From NCBI GenBank assembly GCA_036496025.1, contig DASXLW010000223.1:16273-80272 (forward strand): a DNA stretch of 64,000 bases, written 5' to 3'. The position numbers were made by a program, and so were the translations under genes. Shown here one piece after another: positions 15,995-24,343 of the stretch. This DNA is from PALSA-505 sp036496025. Lineage in GTDB: Bacteria; Actinomycetota; Actinomycetes; Streptosporangiales; Streptosporangiaceae. Positions within the stretch are counted from its first letter, which is position 1; every line of letters begins with the position of its first letter. The notes below the pieces were generated by a model that saw nothing but the letters and a program-made list of their open reading frames with translations, was not told where the DNA came from and searched no databases.

Positions 15995-17734
15995 GTGGTT
16001 GACCTCGTACTGGTCGGCATCGTGGCCGGCTTCCTGGCGGGCATTTCGCCCTGCATCCTGCCGGTCCTGCCGGTGGTGCTGGTGGCGGGGGCCGCGCCGC
16101 CGCTGAACCCCGAACCCCCGGCGGCGGGCGCCGGGCCGGCCGAGCGCACGGGGGCGGCGGCGACGGCACGGGCGCGCGTCGGGCTGGCGCAGCCGGTGGC
16201 GGTGATCGCCGGGCTGGTGCTGAGCTTCAGCCTGCTCATCCTGGCCGGGTCGGAGATCCTCTCGCTGTTCCACCTGCCGCAGGACTCGTTGCGCAATGCG
16301 GGCATTGCGCTGCTGGTCGTCGTCGGGCTGGGCTACCTCATACCGCCGCTGGGCGCGCTGATCGAGCGGCCGTTCGCGCGCCTCGGCACCCGCCGGCCGG
16401 GCGGCACCCCGGGCGGTTTCGTGCTCGGCCTGGCCCTGGGCCTGGTGTACGTGCCGTGCGCCGGGCCGGTGCTGGCCGCCATCACCGTGGTCGGGGCCAC
16501 GCACCGGGTCGGGCTGACGGCGGTCGTCCTCACGGCCGCGTTCGCCGTCGGAACCGCGGTGCCACTGCTGGCCATCGCGATCGCGGGCGGGCAGTTCACC
16601 GGGCGGATCGGCGCCCTCCGCCGGCACGCGGCGCAGGTCCGCCAGGTCGGGGGGGCGGTGCTCATCGCCGTGGCCGTGCTGATCTCGTTCAACGTGCTCG
16701 GCGGGCTGCAGCGCGACATCCCCGGGTACTCCACCGCGCTGCAGGGCTCGGGGGCCGTCCGCAAGCAGCTCAACGCGCTCACCGGGGAGCCGCACACCAC
16801 GCTGGCCAAGTGCAATCCCAACGCGACCGCGCTGGTGGACTGCGGCCCCGCTCCGAACTTCACCGGGATCACCGCCTGGCTGAACACCCCGGGCGGCAAG
16901 CCGCTGGCGCTCAGCGCGCTGCGCGGCAAGGTGGTCCTGGTCGACTTCTGGACCTACTCGTGCATCAACTGCCAGCGGACGCTGCCGCACATCGAGGGCT
17001 GGTACCGCGAATACGCCAAGGACGGCTTCGTGGTGGTGGGCGTGCACACGCCGGAGTTCGCCTTCGAGCACGTCGTATCGAACGTGCGGGCGCAGGCCGC
17101 GGCGCTCGGCGTGCGCTACCCGGTCGCGATCGATGACAACTACGCCACCTGGAACGCCTACGCCAACCAGTACTGGCCCGCGGACTACCTGATCGATGCG
17201 CACGGCTACGTCCGGCACGTTCACTTCGGCGAGGGCGACTACGCCACCACCGGGCACCTGATCAGCCAGTTGCTCCGCGCCGCCCATCCGGGCCGCGCGC
17301 TCCCGGCGCCCGCGGGGATCCCGGACCAGACGCCCACCGGGCAGATGAGTCCCGAGACCTATATCGGGTACGACCGGCTCCAGTACCTCGTCCCCGGCCA
17401 CGTGGTCCGCAACAGGCCGGCCGTCTACCACTTCCCCCGCTCGCTTCCGCTGGGCGGACTGGGCCTGTCGGGGACCTGGACCGACCGCGCGCAGGAAGCG
17501 ACCGCCGGCCACCGGGCCGGGCTGGAGCTCGGCTTCCTGGCCCACGACGTATATCTCGTGCTGGGCGGCACCGGAACCCTCGACGTCTTCATCGACGGCC
17601 GGCACACGCAGACCATCGACGTCCGCGGGGTACCCAGGCTTTACACCCTGTTCCGGTCCCGCGCGGCCACGACCGGAAGGCTCCGGCTGCAGGCCTCCCC
17701 CGGAATCCAGGCCTACGACTTCACCTTCGGCTGA
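15995..17734 (+). CDS. dipZ: DipZ-type thiol-disulphide protein (CcdA + TlpA fusion)
   Basis: A 579-residue fusion. Residues 1-235 are a CcdA-like membrane domain with redox cysteines C20 (GISPC) and C155 (YVPC). Residues 290-430 are a TlpA/thioredoxin-like domain outside the membrane with C323-I-N-C326. The last 140 residues form a beta-rich domain as in mycobacterial DipZ. Electrons would pass from cytoplasmic thioredoxin through the membrane domain to extracytoplasmic disulphides, for example in cytochrome c maturation or envelope protein repair. An extra Cys pair (C273, C283) sits in the linker. GTG start with a purine-rich site upstream. Likely co-transcribed with the methyltransferase gene. 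Confidence 0.93.
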   Translation: MVDLVLVGIVAGFLAGISPCILPVLPVVLVAGAAPPLNPEPPAAGAGPAERTGAAATARARVGLAQPVAVIAGLVLSFSLLILAGSEILSLFHLPQDSLRNAGIALLVVVGLGYLIPPLGALIERPFARLGTRRPGGTPGGFVLGLALGLVYVPCAGPVLAAITVVGATHRVGLTAVVLTAAFAVGTAVPLLAIAIAGGQFTGRIGALRRHAAQVRQVGGAVLIAVAVLISFNVLGGLQRDIPGYSTALQGSGAVRKQLNALTGEPHTTLAKCNPNATALVDCGPAPNFTGITAWLNTPGGKPLALSALRGKVVLVDFWTYSCINCQRTLPHIEGWYREYAKDGFVVVGVHTPEFAFEHVVSNVRAQAAALGVRYPVAIDDNYATWNAYANQYWPADYLIDAHGYVRHVHFGEGDYATTGHLISQLLRAAHPGRALPAPAGIPDQTPTGQMSPETYIGYDRLQYLVPGHVVRNRPAVYHFPRSLPLGGLGLSGTWTDRAQEATAGHRAGLELGFLAHDVYLVLGGTGTLDVFIDGRHTQTIDVRGVPRLYTLFRSRAATTGRLRLQASPGIQAYDFTFG

Positions 17735-17752
17735 GAACCGGCGAAAACGAGG

Positions 17753-18559
17753 TCACCCGGCCAGGAAGAAGTCCGCCAGCTCCGGGGCCAGGGACTCGGG
17801 TGCCGGGCTGTGTGACTGGCCGTCGAGTATCCGGTGAATCGCGCCGGGCACCACGCCGGCCACCGCCTGGGCCGCGCTGGCCATCCAGGCCGGGCTGTTC
17901 GCCCCGCTGAGTACGAGCGCAGGAACCGTGATCGAGGCGAGCCGTCCGGACGGCAGGGCGTTGCCGGGTCCCAGGACCGCGGCGTCATAGACGACGGTGT
18001 GCCCGAGCGCCTCGGTCTGCGGCCAGAACGACTGGGCGCGCATCCAGCTGACCTCGCCGGCCGGGATGTCGGCCGCCCTGGTCATGAACAGCGCGACGGC
18101 ATCGCCGACGCACCCGGCACTGACCAGCTCGCCCAGTTGGCCGCGGAAATCCTCGGGCAGCTGCGGAGCGGTGGAATCCACGTGGTACGGCGGCTCCCAT
18201 GCAGCCAGCTTCGAGACGGGCAGCCCACTCGCCGCGGCCTCCAGCGCCAGGGCCGCGCCGGAGGAGCCGCCGAACAGCATGGCCGGGCTGCCGGCCTCCC
18301 GGATCAGCGCCTCGATGTCCTCGATCTCCCGCTCGACGGCGTATGGCATCGTGTCGCCACTGCCTCCCCGGCCCCTGCGGTCGTAGTTGAACACGGTGAA
18401 CCGGGGGGCCAGGGCCGCGGCCAGCCCGGCCAGCACCGGGAAGGTCCTGTCGGTGAGCGCTCCATGCACGAAGATGACGGCCGGCCCGGTGCCGCTGCGA
18501 TCGAAGGCGATGGTCGTCCCGTCGGCCGACCTCACCGTGCCCGTGGTGATCTTCGCCAT
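17753..18559 (-). CDS. alpha/beta-fold hydrolase
   Basis: A 268-residue single-domain hydrolase counted from the ATG at 18559, which follows a GGAACG purine stretch; an upstream frame extension is rejected. VIFVHGALTDR is the oxyanion strand, YDRRGRGGSGD the following loop, FGGSSGA carries the nucleophile Ser, and DGQSHSP the catalytic His near the C-terminus. The family hydrolyses esters, epoxides or similar small substrates; no closer assignment is justified. It ends 18 nt from the convergent dipZ stop and lies downstream of the VOC gene on the same strand. Confidence 0.88.
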   Translation of the reverse strand: MAKITTGTVRSADGTTIAFDRSGTGPAVIFVHGALTDRTFPVLAGLAAALAPRFTVFNYDRRGRGGSGDTMPYAVEREIEDIEALIREAGSPAMLFGGSSGAALALEAAASGLPVSKLAAWEPPYHVDSTAPQLPEDFRGQLGELVSAGCVGDAVALFMTRAADIPAGEVSWMRAQSFWPQTEALGHTVVYDAAVLGPGNALPSGRLASITVPALVLSGANSPAWMASAAQAVAGVVPGAIHRILDGQSHSPAPESLAPELADFFLAG

Positions 18560-18629
18560 GATGCCGCTCGTTCCGCTCACCGGGCCGGACGCGGGCGCCG
18601 GCCGGCCGCGCGCCGCGAAGGACGGCTGG

Positions 18630-19010
18630 CTAGGCCAGGCACAGCGGCTCCCAGTGATGACCGTCGAGATCGAAGAAGCCACGCTGGTACCGGCCGCCCG
18701 AGTCCCTGGCCGGGCCGGCGGCGGTCGCGCCGGCGGCGAGCGCTTTGTCCACCAGCGCGTCGACCTGGGCGCGGTTTTCGACGCCGAGGGCCAGGATCAC
18801 CTGCGTGCTCTGGCCGGGATCGGCGACCTGCTTGCTGGCGAAGGAGTCGAAGGCCGGCTCGGTCAAGAGCATGACCTGGGTGTCGTCGTTGATGACGACC
18901 GACGCCATGTCCTGGGTCATCCCGTAGAACCCGAAGCCGAGGCCCTCGAAGAAGGCTTTCGAGCGTTCCAGGTCCTTGACCGGCAGGTTCACGAACATCT
19001 TCATAGCCAT
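18630..19010 (-). CDS. VOC (glyoxalase/bleomycin-resistance) family protein
   Basis: A 126-residue protein beginning MAMKMFVNLPVKDLERSK after GGGAG at 5 nt spacing; this start was preferred to a longer frame. It has two beta-alpha-beta-beta-beta modules: FVNLPVKDLERSKAFFEGLG, then the repeat ending RGFFDLDGHHWEPLCLA, whose late His/Glu residues are typical metal ligands. This lactoylglutathione-lyase-like subfamily has no fixed substrate. It is probably co-transcribed with the alpha/beta hydrolase 70 nt downstream. The AraC regulator lies upstream on the same strand. Confidence 0.88.
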   Translation of the reverse strand: MAMKMFVNLPVKDLERSKAFFEGLGFGFYGMTQDMASVVINDDTQVMLLTEPAFDSFASKQVADPGQSTQVILALGVENRAQVDALVDKALAAGATAAGPARDSGGRYQRGFFDLDGHHWEPLCLA

Positions 19011-19120
19011 GGAAGCTCCCTTACTGGTGGCTGCGGTGCAACGCTGAGACCACCAGGCTGGCGCAGCGAGGCCGGGCGAGTCTTGTCGATGCACGCCAGC
19101 CTGTTGACGGTGGGCGCACG

Positions 19121-20089
19121 CTATCCGGGCTCGGTCGCCAGGCTGCGCCGGTAGTCCGCGGGGGGCAGGCCGTAGGCACCGCGGAACAGCCGGCTGAAGT
19201 GAGCCGGATCGGGCAGCCCCCGCCGCGCCGCGATCGCGCTGACCGGCAGCGCGCGCAGCAGCGGGTCCGTCAGATCCGTGCGGCAGCGCTCGAGCCTGCG
19301 CTGCCGGACCCAGCCGGCCACCGTCGTGTTGTCCAGTGCGAACAGCCGGTGTAGGTAGCGGCAGGAGATGTGGTGCGCGGCGGCGATCTCCGGCGGCGAC
19401 AGGTCCGGGTCAGCCAGGTGCTGCTCGATGAACGCGTGGATTCGCAGCAGCAGGGTCCGCCGTTGCGACTCCGGCGCCTGCGCGGCGTGCTGGCCGGTCC
19501 GTTCGGCGATCGTCGTGGTGATCACGTCGAGCAGCACGGTCGACAGCCGGGCCGCACTGGCCGGGGGGAAGGTGTCGAGATCCAGGGCCACCCGGCGAAG
19601 CAGGGACGGCAGGATCGCACCGGTCCCGTGGTCGGCGGCCATCGGCACCGCAGTGAGCGCCGCGACCCCTTCGACCGGGAAGGGCAGCAGTGCCCGCGGG
19701 AAGGTGAAGACGGCGAGCTGCACGGCCGACCGGTAGTCCAGGTCATAGGGCCGACAGAAGTCGTAGATGGCGAGCTCGCCGGTGTGCACCAGGGCGACCC
19801 GGCCGTCCTGGGCGAGCCGGTGGGTTCCCGCCATGGCCAGCACCACCCGGTAGTTCTCCGGGCTGTCGCGGCGGATCAGCCCGGGCGTGCGGTGCACGCT
19901 GTGCGGGGTCTCGGTGCGGACCTTCCCGACCCGCACGGCGCCGAGCTGGCCCGCCTCGATCTCCCCGGTCAGCGGCGCATCCGGGTCGATGCGCATGTCG
20001 AGAGGGCCGAGCGTGTCGCATACCGTCCGGCGCCAGGTCTCGTGCCGCTGATCAGGCGGCACGTCCTCGGTGCGGATTAACGAGACCAT
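19121..20089 (-). CDS. AraC-family transcriptional regulator
   Basis: A 322-residue regulator. Residues 1-190 resemble the AraC-binding-like sensor domain found in NphR/FeaR-type regulators; the C-terminal 100 residues hold two helix-turn-helix units (IAAAHHISCRYLHRLF, then AIAARRGLPDPAHFSRLFR) typical of AraC/XylS. It faces away from the large membrane gene at 20446 and lies upstream of the VOC and hydrolase genes, which it may control. The effector is unknown. No palindromic operator was evident in the 20090-20172 spacer. Confidence 0.92.
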   Translation of the reverse strand: MVSLIRTEDVPPDQRHETWRRTVCDTLGPLDMRIDPDAPLTGEIEAGQLGAVRVGKVRTETPHSVHRTPGLIRRDSPENYRVVLAMAGTHRLAQDGRVALVHTGELAIYDFCRPYDLDYRSAVQLAVFTFPRALLPFPVEGVAALTAVPMAADHGTGAILPSLLRRVALDLDTFPPASAARLSTVLLDVITTTIAERTGQHAAQAPESQRRTLLLRIHAFIEQHLADPDLSPPEIAAAHHISCRYLHRLFALDNTTVAGWVRQRRLERCRTDLTDPLLRALPVSAIAARRGLPDPAHFSRLFRGAYGLPPADYRRSLATEPG

Positions 20090-20445
20090 CGGACATCATT
20101 CTCTGTCGCAGCCACGAAGCAGCTAGCCCTGGTACGAGCGGACTTACAGGATACTTCGCCGTTACCGTCTGGGTGTTCGATTATCGGGCGCGGCAGCCAG
20201 GGGCCGCGTTGTCCAGCGACCTGGCCGCCGCCGCTGCCCTGTTGCCGGCCACCCGGGAACTCTGGCCACTATGCTGGCCGCGGGATATCAGGCCTGCGGG
20301 CCGCGTCCCCCGGCCGCCGCCCGCAGTAAGCGCTCAAGGGCCAACGGCGGTGCCGGCCGGCACCGACCTGGCACCGGTGGTGGCCATGCTCGCGTCCCGG
20401 AGCGGGCCGGCTCGCGAGCATCGACCGAAGACGACCCGCGGGCCA

Positions 20446-22281
20446 ATGACGAGAGGTGCAGGCGAAGGGCCGATGGCAGGCGACTCAGCCGCGCGGGGCG
20501 TCGGTGCGGGCGCCAGGACCAGGCTCCGCTCGGTCCTGGATCGCGCCGCCGCTCCCGGCGGCGGAGCTTCCCGGCCCTCCGGCACCGTACGCCCCGCCCG
20601 GCGCTGGCTGCGCCCGGCGCTGGCTGCGGCCGGGTTCGCCGGGCTCGGTGCGCTGCTGTTCCTGGCCTACCTCGGCGAGTCGTGGACGCTGCCGGTGAAC
20701 TCGGACGGGGCGGGGAATGCGCTGCAGGCGTGGGCCATGCTCCACTCCAACCTGCTGCTGCACGGCTGGATCCTCACCGACGTGTCGTTCTACACCACGG
20801 AACTGCCGCAGTACATGCTCGTGGAACTGGTCCGCGGCCTGGGACCTGACGTGATCCACGTGGCCGCGGCCATGACGTACACGCTCCTGGTGCTCCTGGT
20901 GGCGCTGCTGGCCAAGGGCCGGTCGTCCGGCCGGGCGGCGGCGGCCAGGATGCTGCTCGCGGGCGGGATCCTGCTGGCGCCCGCGCTGGGGCTGGACGCC
21001 AGCACGCTGCTGTCGTCACCCGATCACACCGGCACCATGGTCCCGCTGCTCGTCATGTGGCTGATCGTGGACCGGGCCGGCCGCCGCTGGTACGTGCCCG
21101 CCGCGGCCGGGATCATCCTCGCGCTCGCCACCGTCGCTGATACGGCCACTCTGCTCGTAGGCACGGTGCCGGTGATCATCGTCTGCCTGCTGCGGCTGCT
21201 CCAGGATCGGCGCCCGGGGACGCCGCGGCGGTTCGAGCTCGCGATGGCCGGGGCGGCGGCGGCATCGGCCGTGACCGCCTGGCTGGCGATCAGGCTCATC
21301 CGCGCCATCGGCGGGTTCGTCATCCATCCGGTCCCGCTCGCCATCGGCTTCGCCAAGCCCGGAGCGCTGGAGCGCCACCTCCAGGACACGGCCGAAGGAA
21401 TCGTGATTCTGTTCGGCGGCAGCTTCTTCGGCGGGCACTCGCAGCCAACCCCGGGTTTCTTCGGCGCCTTCTCGGCGCCGAACCCGGCCGTGGGCGCGCT
21501 GCACCTGGTCGGACTCGCCCTCGCGGCCTGGGCCCTGTGCATCGCGGTGCGCCACTGCTACCGCACGACCGAGTTCGTCGTGGCGGGCCTGGCCGTGGCG
21601 GTGCTCCTGATCATCACGGCGTACCTGTTCAGCAGGCTCAGCGGCACCTTGATCTCGGTGCGGGAAATCGTGGGCGTGCTGCCCATGACGGCGGTGCTGG
21701 CCGGGCGGCTGCTGCCGGACCGGCTGGCGGCGTGGATGCGAGCCTGGGCGACCGCCGCCAGGGCACGAGGCGACCAGCCGGACCGCCCGAGGCGGGCCGT
21801 CCGGCGGCTGGCCGTCGTTGCGACCGTGTCGGTGCTGCTGGCGGCCGGGGCCGGCTACGCGGCGAACCTGACGTACAACGCCACCCGGCGGTCCGTCCCG
21901 GCCCAGTACCACCCGGTGGCCAGCTGGCTCGCCGCGCATCACCTGGATTACGGGCTCGGCGGCTACTGGCAGGCCAACAGCATCACGCTGCAGACCATGG
22001 GCCGTGTTGCGGTCAGGACCATCTACCTGCGCAACGGCGACGCTTCGGTCGGCGGATGGGAAACGCAGGAATCCTGGTACAACCCGCGGCTGCACCACGC
22101 CGATTTCGTGGTCGAGAGCCCAGGCAAGGGCGACCTGAATCCGGTCTGGCTGACCGAGGCCTTCGGGCGCCCGGCGCACGTCTACCGCGTGGCCGGGTCC
22201 ATGGTGCTGACCTGGCACAAGAACCTGCTGACCGGGCTGGACACGAACACGCCCTTCGCACCTGACGGGGCTCAAGACTAA
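20446..22281 (+). CDS. large polytopic membrane protein, GT-C-like layout
   Basis: About 611 residues from the ATG at 20446; ATG 20473 is equally possible and neither has a strong ribosome site. An in-frame extension back to 20173 is Pro/Arg-rich and is left out. Roughly a dozen membrane helices run from residue 45 to about 480, followed by a soluble domain of about 110 residues (PVASWLAAHHLDYGLGGYWQ ...). The early loop LPVNSDGAGNALQAWAM carries an acidic residue after the first helix, as in GT-C glycosyltransferases and related uncharacterised membrane proteins. An acceptor or donor cannot be named. It diverges from the AraC gene. Confidence 0.78.
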   Translation: MTRGAGEGPMAGDSAARGVGAGARTRLRSVLDRAAAPGGGASRPSGTVRPARRWLRPALAAAGFAGLGALLFLAYLGESWTLPVNSDGAGNALQAWAMLHSNLLLHGWILTDVSFYTTELPQYMLVELVRGLGPDVIHVAAAMTYTLLVLLVALLAKGRSSGRAAAARMLLAGGILLAPALGLDASTLLSSPDHTGTMVPLLVMWLIVDRAGRRWYVPAAAGIILALATVADTATLLVGTVPVIIVCLLRLLQDRRPGTPRRFELAMAGAAAASAVTAWLAIRLIRAIGGFVIHPVPLAIGFAKPGALERHLQDTAEGIVILFGGSFFGGHSQPTPGFFGAFSAPNPAVGALHLVGLALAAWALCIAVRHCYRTTEFVVAGLAVAVLLIITAYLFSRLSGTLISVREIVGVLPMTAVLAGRLLPDRLAAWMRAWATAARARGDQPDRPRRAVRRLAVVATVSVLLAAGAGYAANLTYNATRRSVPAQYHPVASWLAAHHLDYGLGGYWQANSITLQTMGRVAVRTIYLRNGDASVGGWETQESWYNPRLHHADFVVESPGKGDLNPVWLTEAFGRPAHVYRVAGSMVLTWHKNLLTGLDTNTPFAPDGAQD

Positions 22282-22331
22282 GCGAGACTAAGAGCGGTCC
22301 GCTCCGCGGCCGGGGATGGGAGGGCCAGCAG

Positions 22332-22748
22332 ATGGCAGACGGGGTCCGGCTCGGCTCTGCGGTCATGTTCGTACAGGACCTGGACAGGTCGGTGAGCTTC
22401 TACGCCGAAGTCCTAGCGCTCGAGGAGGCCGACCACAGCGCGACCGCGGCCCTGCTGCTGAGCGCGGACGGGGCCCAGCTGATCTTGCGGGCCATGGGCC
22501 CCGGCGCCGCTCACCCGCTGGGCGGCGTGGGGGTCCAGTACGTCGTCTGGACCGCGGCCGGCCCGGCAGACCTCGACCGGTCCGAACGCGCGCTCAAGAA
22601 CCGCTCCGCCCACCAGCAGACCCGCAGCAGCGCCGGGGTCACGGTGGTCGAGGGGCGCGACCCCGACGACCTCCCGGTTCTGATCGTTTACCCCGGCCCG
22701 GATCAGACTCCCCTGCACGAGCTCCCGGTGCGCATCTACGGATGGTGA
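22332..22748 (+). CDS. VOC family protein
   Basis: A 138-residue glyoxalase-fold protein (SAVMFVQDLDRSVSFYAEVL at the start, then VTVVEGRDPDDLPVLIVYPGP), with the ATG behind GGGAGGG. The Glu/His pattern of the metal site is only partly kept, so it may be a binding protein rather than an enzyme. Its last 13 bases overlap the 3' end of the convergent YidC gene. It lies 50 nt after the membrane gene and may be co-transcribed with it. Confidence 0.85.
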   Translation: MADGVRLGSAVMFVQDLDRSVSFYAEVLALEEADHSATAALLLSADGAQLILRAMGPGAAHPLGGVGVQYVVWTAAGPADLDRSERALKNRSAHQQTRSSAGVTVVEGRDPDDLPVLIVYPGPDQTPLHELPVRIYGW

Positions 22749-23590
22749 CCGGCCCGGGGCAGCAGCGTCCTCTCGGCCAGGGTCCACGCGGCGGACGTGA
22801 CCAGGTACAGGCCCGCGGCCAGCGGCGCGAACGCCGCCACGACCACGGTGATGAATGGTGCCAGCCGGGCCGCGGCATCCGCCGCCCCGGCGGCCGGGCC
22901 GGGAGGCGAGCCGTCGGGCCGGCCGGACGCCCGCGACCCGGACTGTTGAGTGGACCGAACGGACTCGGGCGAACGCGCGCGTAGGCTGCCGCTGGCCGGG
23001 CTGCCGCTGCCGCTGGCCGGGCTGCCCTCGGCCGGGCTGCCCTTGGCCGGGGCGAGGCGCCGCGCCATCCGGGCCGACAGCCAGCCGATGCCGGCCAGCA
23101 GCAGGAACAGCCCCGCGAACACCGCACCCTGCGTGCTCAGCGGCCCGGCGCCGCCGAGCCAGTGACTGCCGAGCGGCGCGCTGAACAGGTCATGGCCCAG
23201 CAACGCGTTCCGAACCCCGCCGACCTTCGCCGAGCGGAACAGCAAGTACATGACGCTGAGGAACGGCCACTGCAGCAGCAGCGGCAGGCACCCGGCGAAC
23301 ATGCTGGTGCCTTCGGACTTGTACAGACGGGTCAGCTCGCGCTGCAGCCGGTCCGGCTGGCCGGCGTGCTGGCGGCGCAGTGCTTGCACCCGGGGCGCGA
23401 TCCGGGCCTGCGCGGCCAGCCCGCGCATGGCCCGGTAGCTCAGCGGCAGGATGAGCAGCCGGATGGCCATGGTGAACAGCACGATCGCGGCCGCGGCGGC
23501 CAGGCCGCCCAGCAGCGGCGTGAGAATGATGGCGAATGCCGATACGACGTGATAGGCGGCGTCCACGGGGACGCCGAGGAAAGCGGACAT
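22736..23590 (-). CDS. YidC/Oxa1-family membrane insertase paralogue
   Basis: A 284-residue Oxa1/YidC-type protein. The first core helix carries the conserved groove Arg (R44 in FTMAIRLLILPLSYR), followed by a charged hairpin (QARIAPRVQALRRQHAGQPD) and LYKSEGTSMFAGCLPLLLQW. Between the third and last membrane segments lies a low-complexity insert of about 60 residues (KGSPAEGSPASGSGSPASGS and onward) encoded by short DNA repeats. There is no N-terminal lipobox. It is not beside rpmH/rnpA, so it is likely a second, accessory insertase. It is transcribed with the DUF6412 gene upstream, a pairing seen in other actinomycetes as far as I recall. Confidence 0.9.
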   Translation of the reverse strand: MSAFLGVPVDAAYHVVSAFAIILTPLLGGLAAAAAIVLFTMAIRLLILPLSYRAMRGLAAQARIAPRVQALRRQHAGQPDRLQRELTRLYKSEGTSMFAGCLPLLLQWPFLSVMYLLFRSAKVGGVRNALLGHDLFSAPLGSHWLGGAGPLSTQGAVFAGLFLLLAGIGWLSARMARRLAPAKGSPAEGSPASGSGSPASGSLRARSPESVRSTQQSGSRASGRPDGSPPGPAAGAADAAARLAPFITVVVAAFAPLAAGLYLVTSAAWTLAERTLLPRAGHHP

Positions 23591-23704
23591 GACGGACTAC
23601 CCTCCAGCGGGTCAGGAGTGAATGAACGGCTGGGGACGGCCGCGTTCAGTCCCGGGAGGGATCCGGCATCAGCCGAAGGTCCCGCCGGCCAGGGGGCTGA
23701 GGGC

Positions 23705-24178
23705 TCAGGTTCCGGAGAACCGGGCGGCCGCCGGGACCGCCGAGGGTGCCCGGGGGCGGGGGCGTCCCGCCGCGTCGGGATCGCGCTGCCGGGTGAATGC
23801 CGCTCGCCAGGACTTCTCTCGCAGCGCGGCGGCCCGGCTCACCAACGGAACGGCCGCGGCCAGGCGGGCCAGCCCGGCCCCGCCAGCCAGGCATGCCGCG
23901 AGCACGCCGGCCAGCACGGCTCCGGCCAGCATCGTCACGGCCAGAGCCGGCGGCCCGGAGGGAACGAGCGTCGCCCAGGAAAGCCCGCACAGCACGGCAA
24001 GCACCCAGCCGAGCCCGGTGACGCCCGGCGCTGTCTCAGCCGGTGCGGTCCTGCCCGGTGCCGTCCTGGCCGGCCCGGGCGTGCCCAGCACGGGCGTGCG
24101 CAGCACGGGCCTGCCCAGCACGGGCCTGCCCAGCACGGACCTGCGCAGCACCGACCTGCTTGGTGCCGTCAGGACCAT
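23705..24178 (-). CDS. DUF6412 small membrane protein
   Basis: A 157-residue protein started at the ATG at 24178 because GCGGAGG lies 5 nt before it. The N-terminal 45 residues are a low-complexity repeat (RSVLRRSVLGRPVLG ...) coded by a 15-bp tandem repeat. Two membrane helices follow (around 58-75 and 78-105), then the recognisable tail ALREKSWRAAFTRQRDPDA. The function is unknown. Its position directly upstream of a YidC paralogue suggests a role in, or dependence on, membrane insertion. Confidence 0.75.
   Translation of the reverse strand: MVLTAPSRSVLRRSVLGRPVLGRPVLRTPVLGTPGPARTAPGRTAPAETAPGVTGLGWVLAVLCGLSWATLVPSGPPALAVTMLAGAVLAGVLAACLAGGAGLARLAAAVPLVSRAAALREKSWRAAFTRQRDPDAAGRPRPRAPSAVPAAARFSGT
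24076..24165. repeat. 15-bp tandem repeat inside the DUF6412 gene
   Basis: Five close copies of CGGGCCTGCCCAGCA start at 24076, 24091, 24106, 24121 and 24136, with a sixth degenerate copy to 24165. The period is a multiple of three, so copy number changes keep the frame and add or remove five residues (RPVLG-like) from the protein. Confidence 0.85.
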
Positions 24179-24343
24179 CGCAACCTCCGCGGCGAACCGG
24201 GGCCGGACCACTCATGAGACCCCGGTCCTCCAGCGTACGCCGCCCCGGACCGGGCCGGACGCCCGGAAACGTCATCTACAGTTCGTCAGGCCTTAACGGC
24301 GTAGCGCCATTTCCGGGAGGGTGTCTCACTAACCGTAGTAATC

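Noticed and set aside
15422..17605. A 727-codon minus-strand frame opposite the methyltransferase and dipZ genes
   Set aside because: Low-complexity composition and no motif; the plus strand carries two clear families over the same region.
20173..20445. N-terminal extension of the large membrane protein
   Set aside because: The extra residues are Pro/Arg/Ala-rich without a membrane or signal pattern, and no ribosome site supports the early start.
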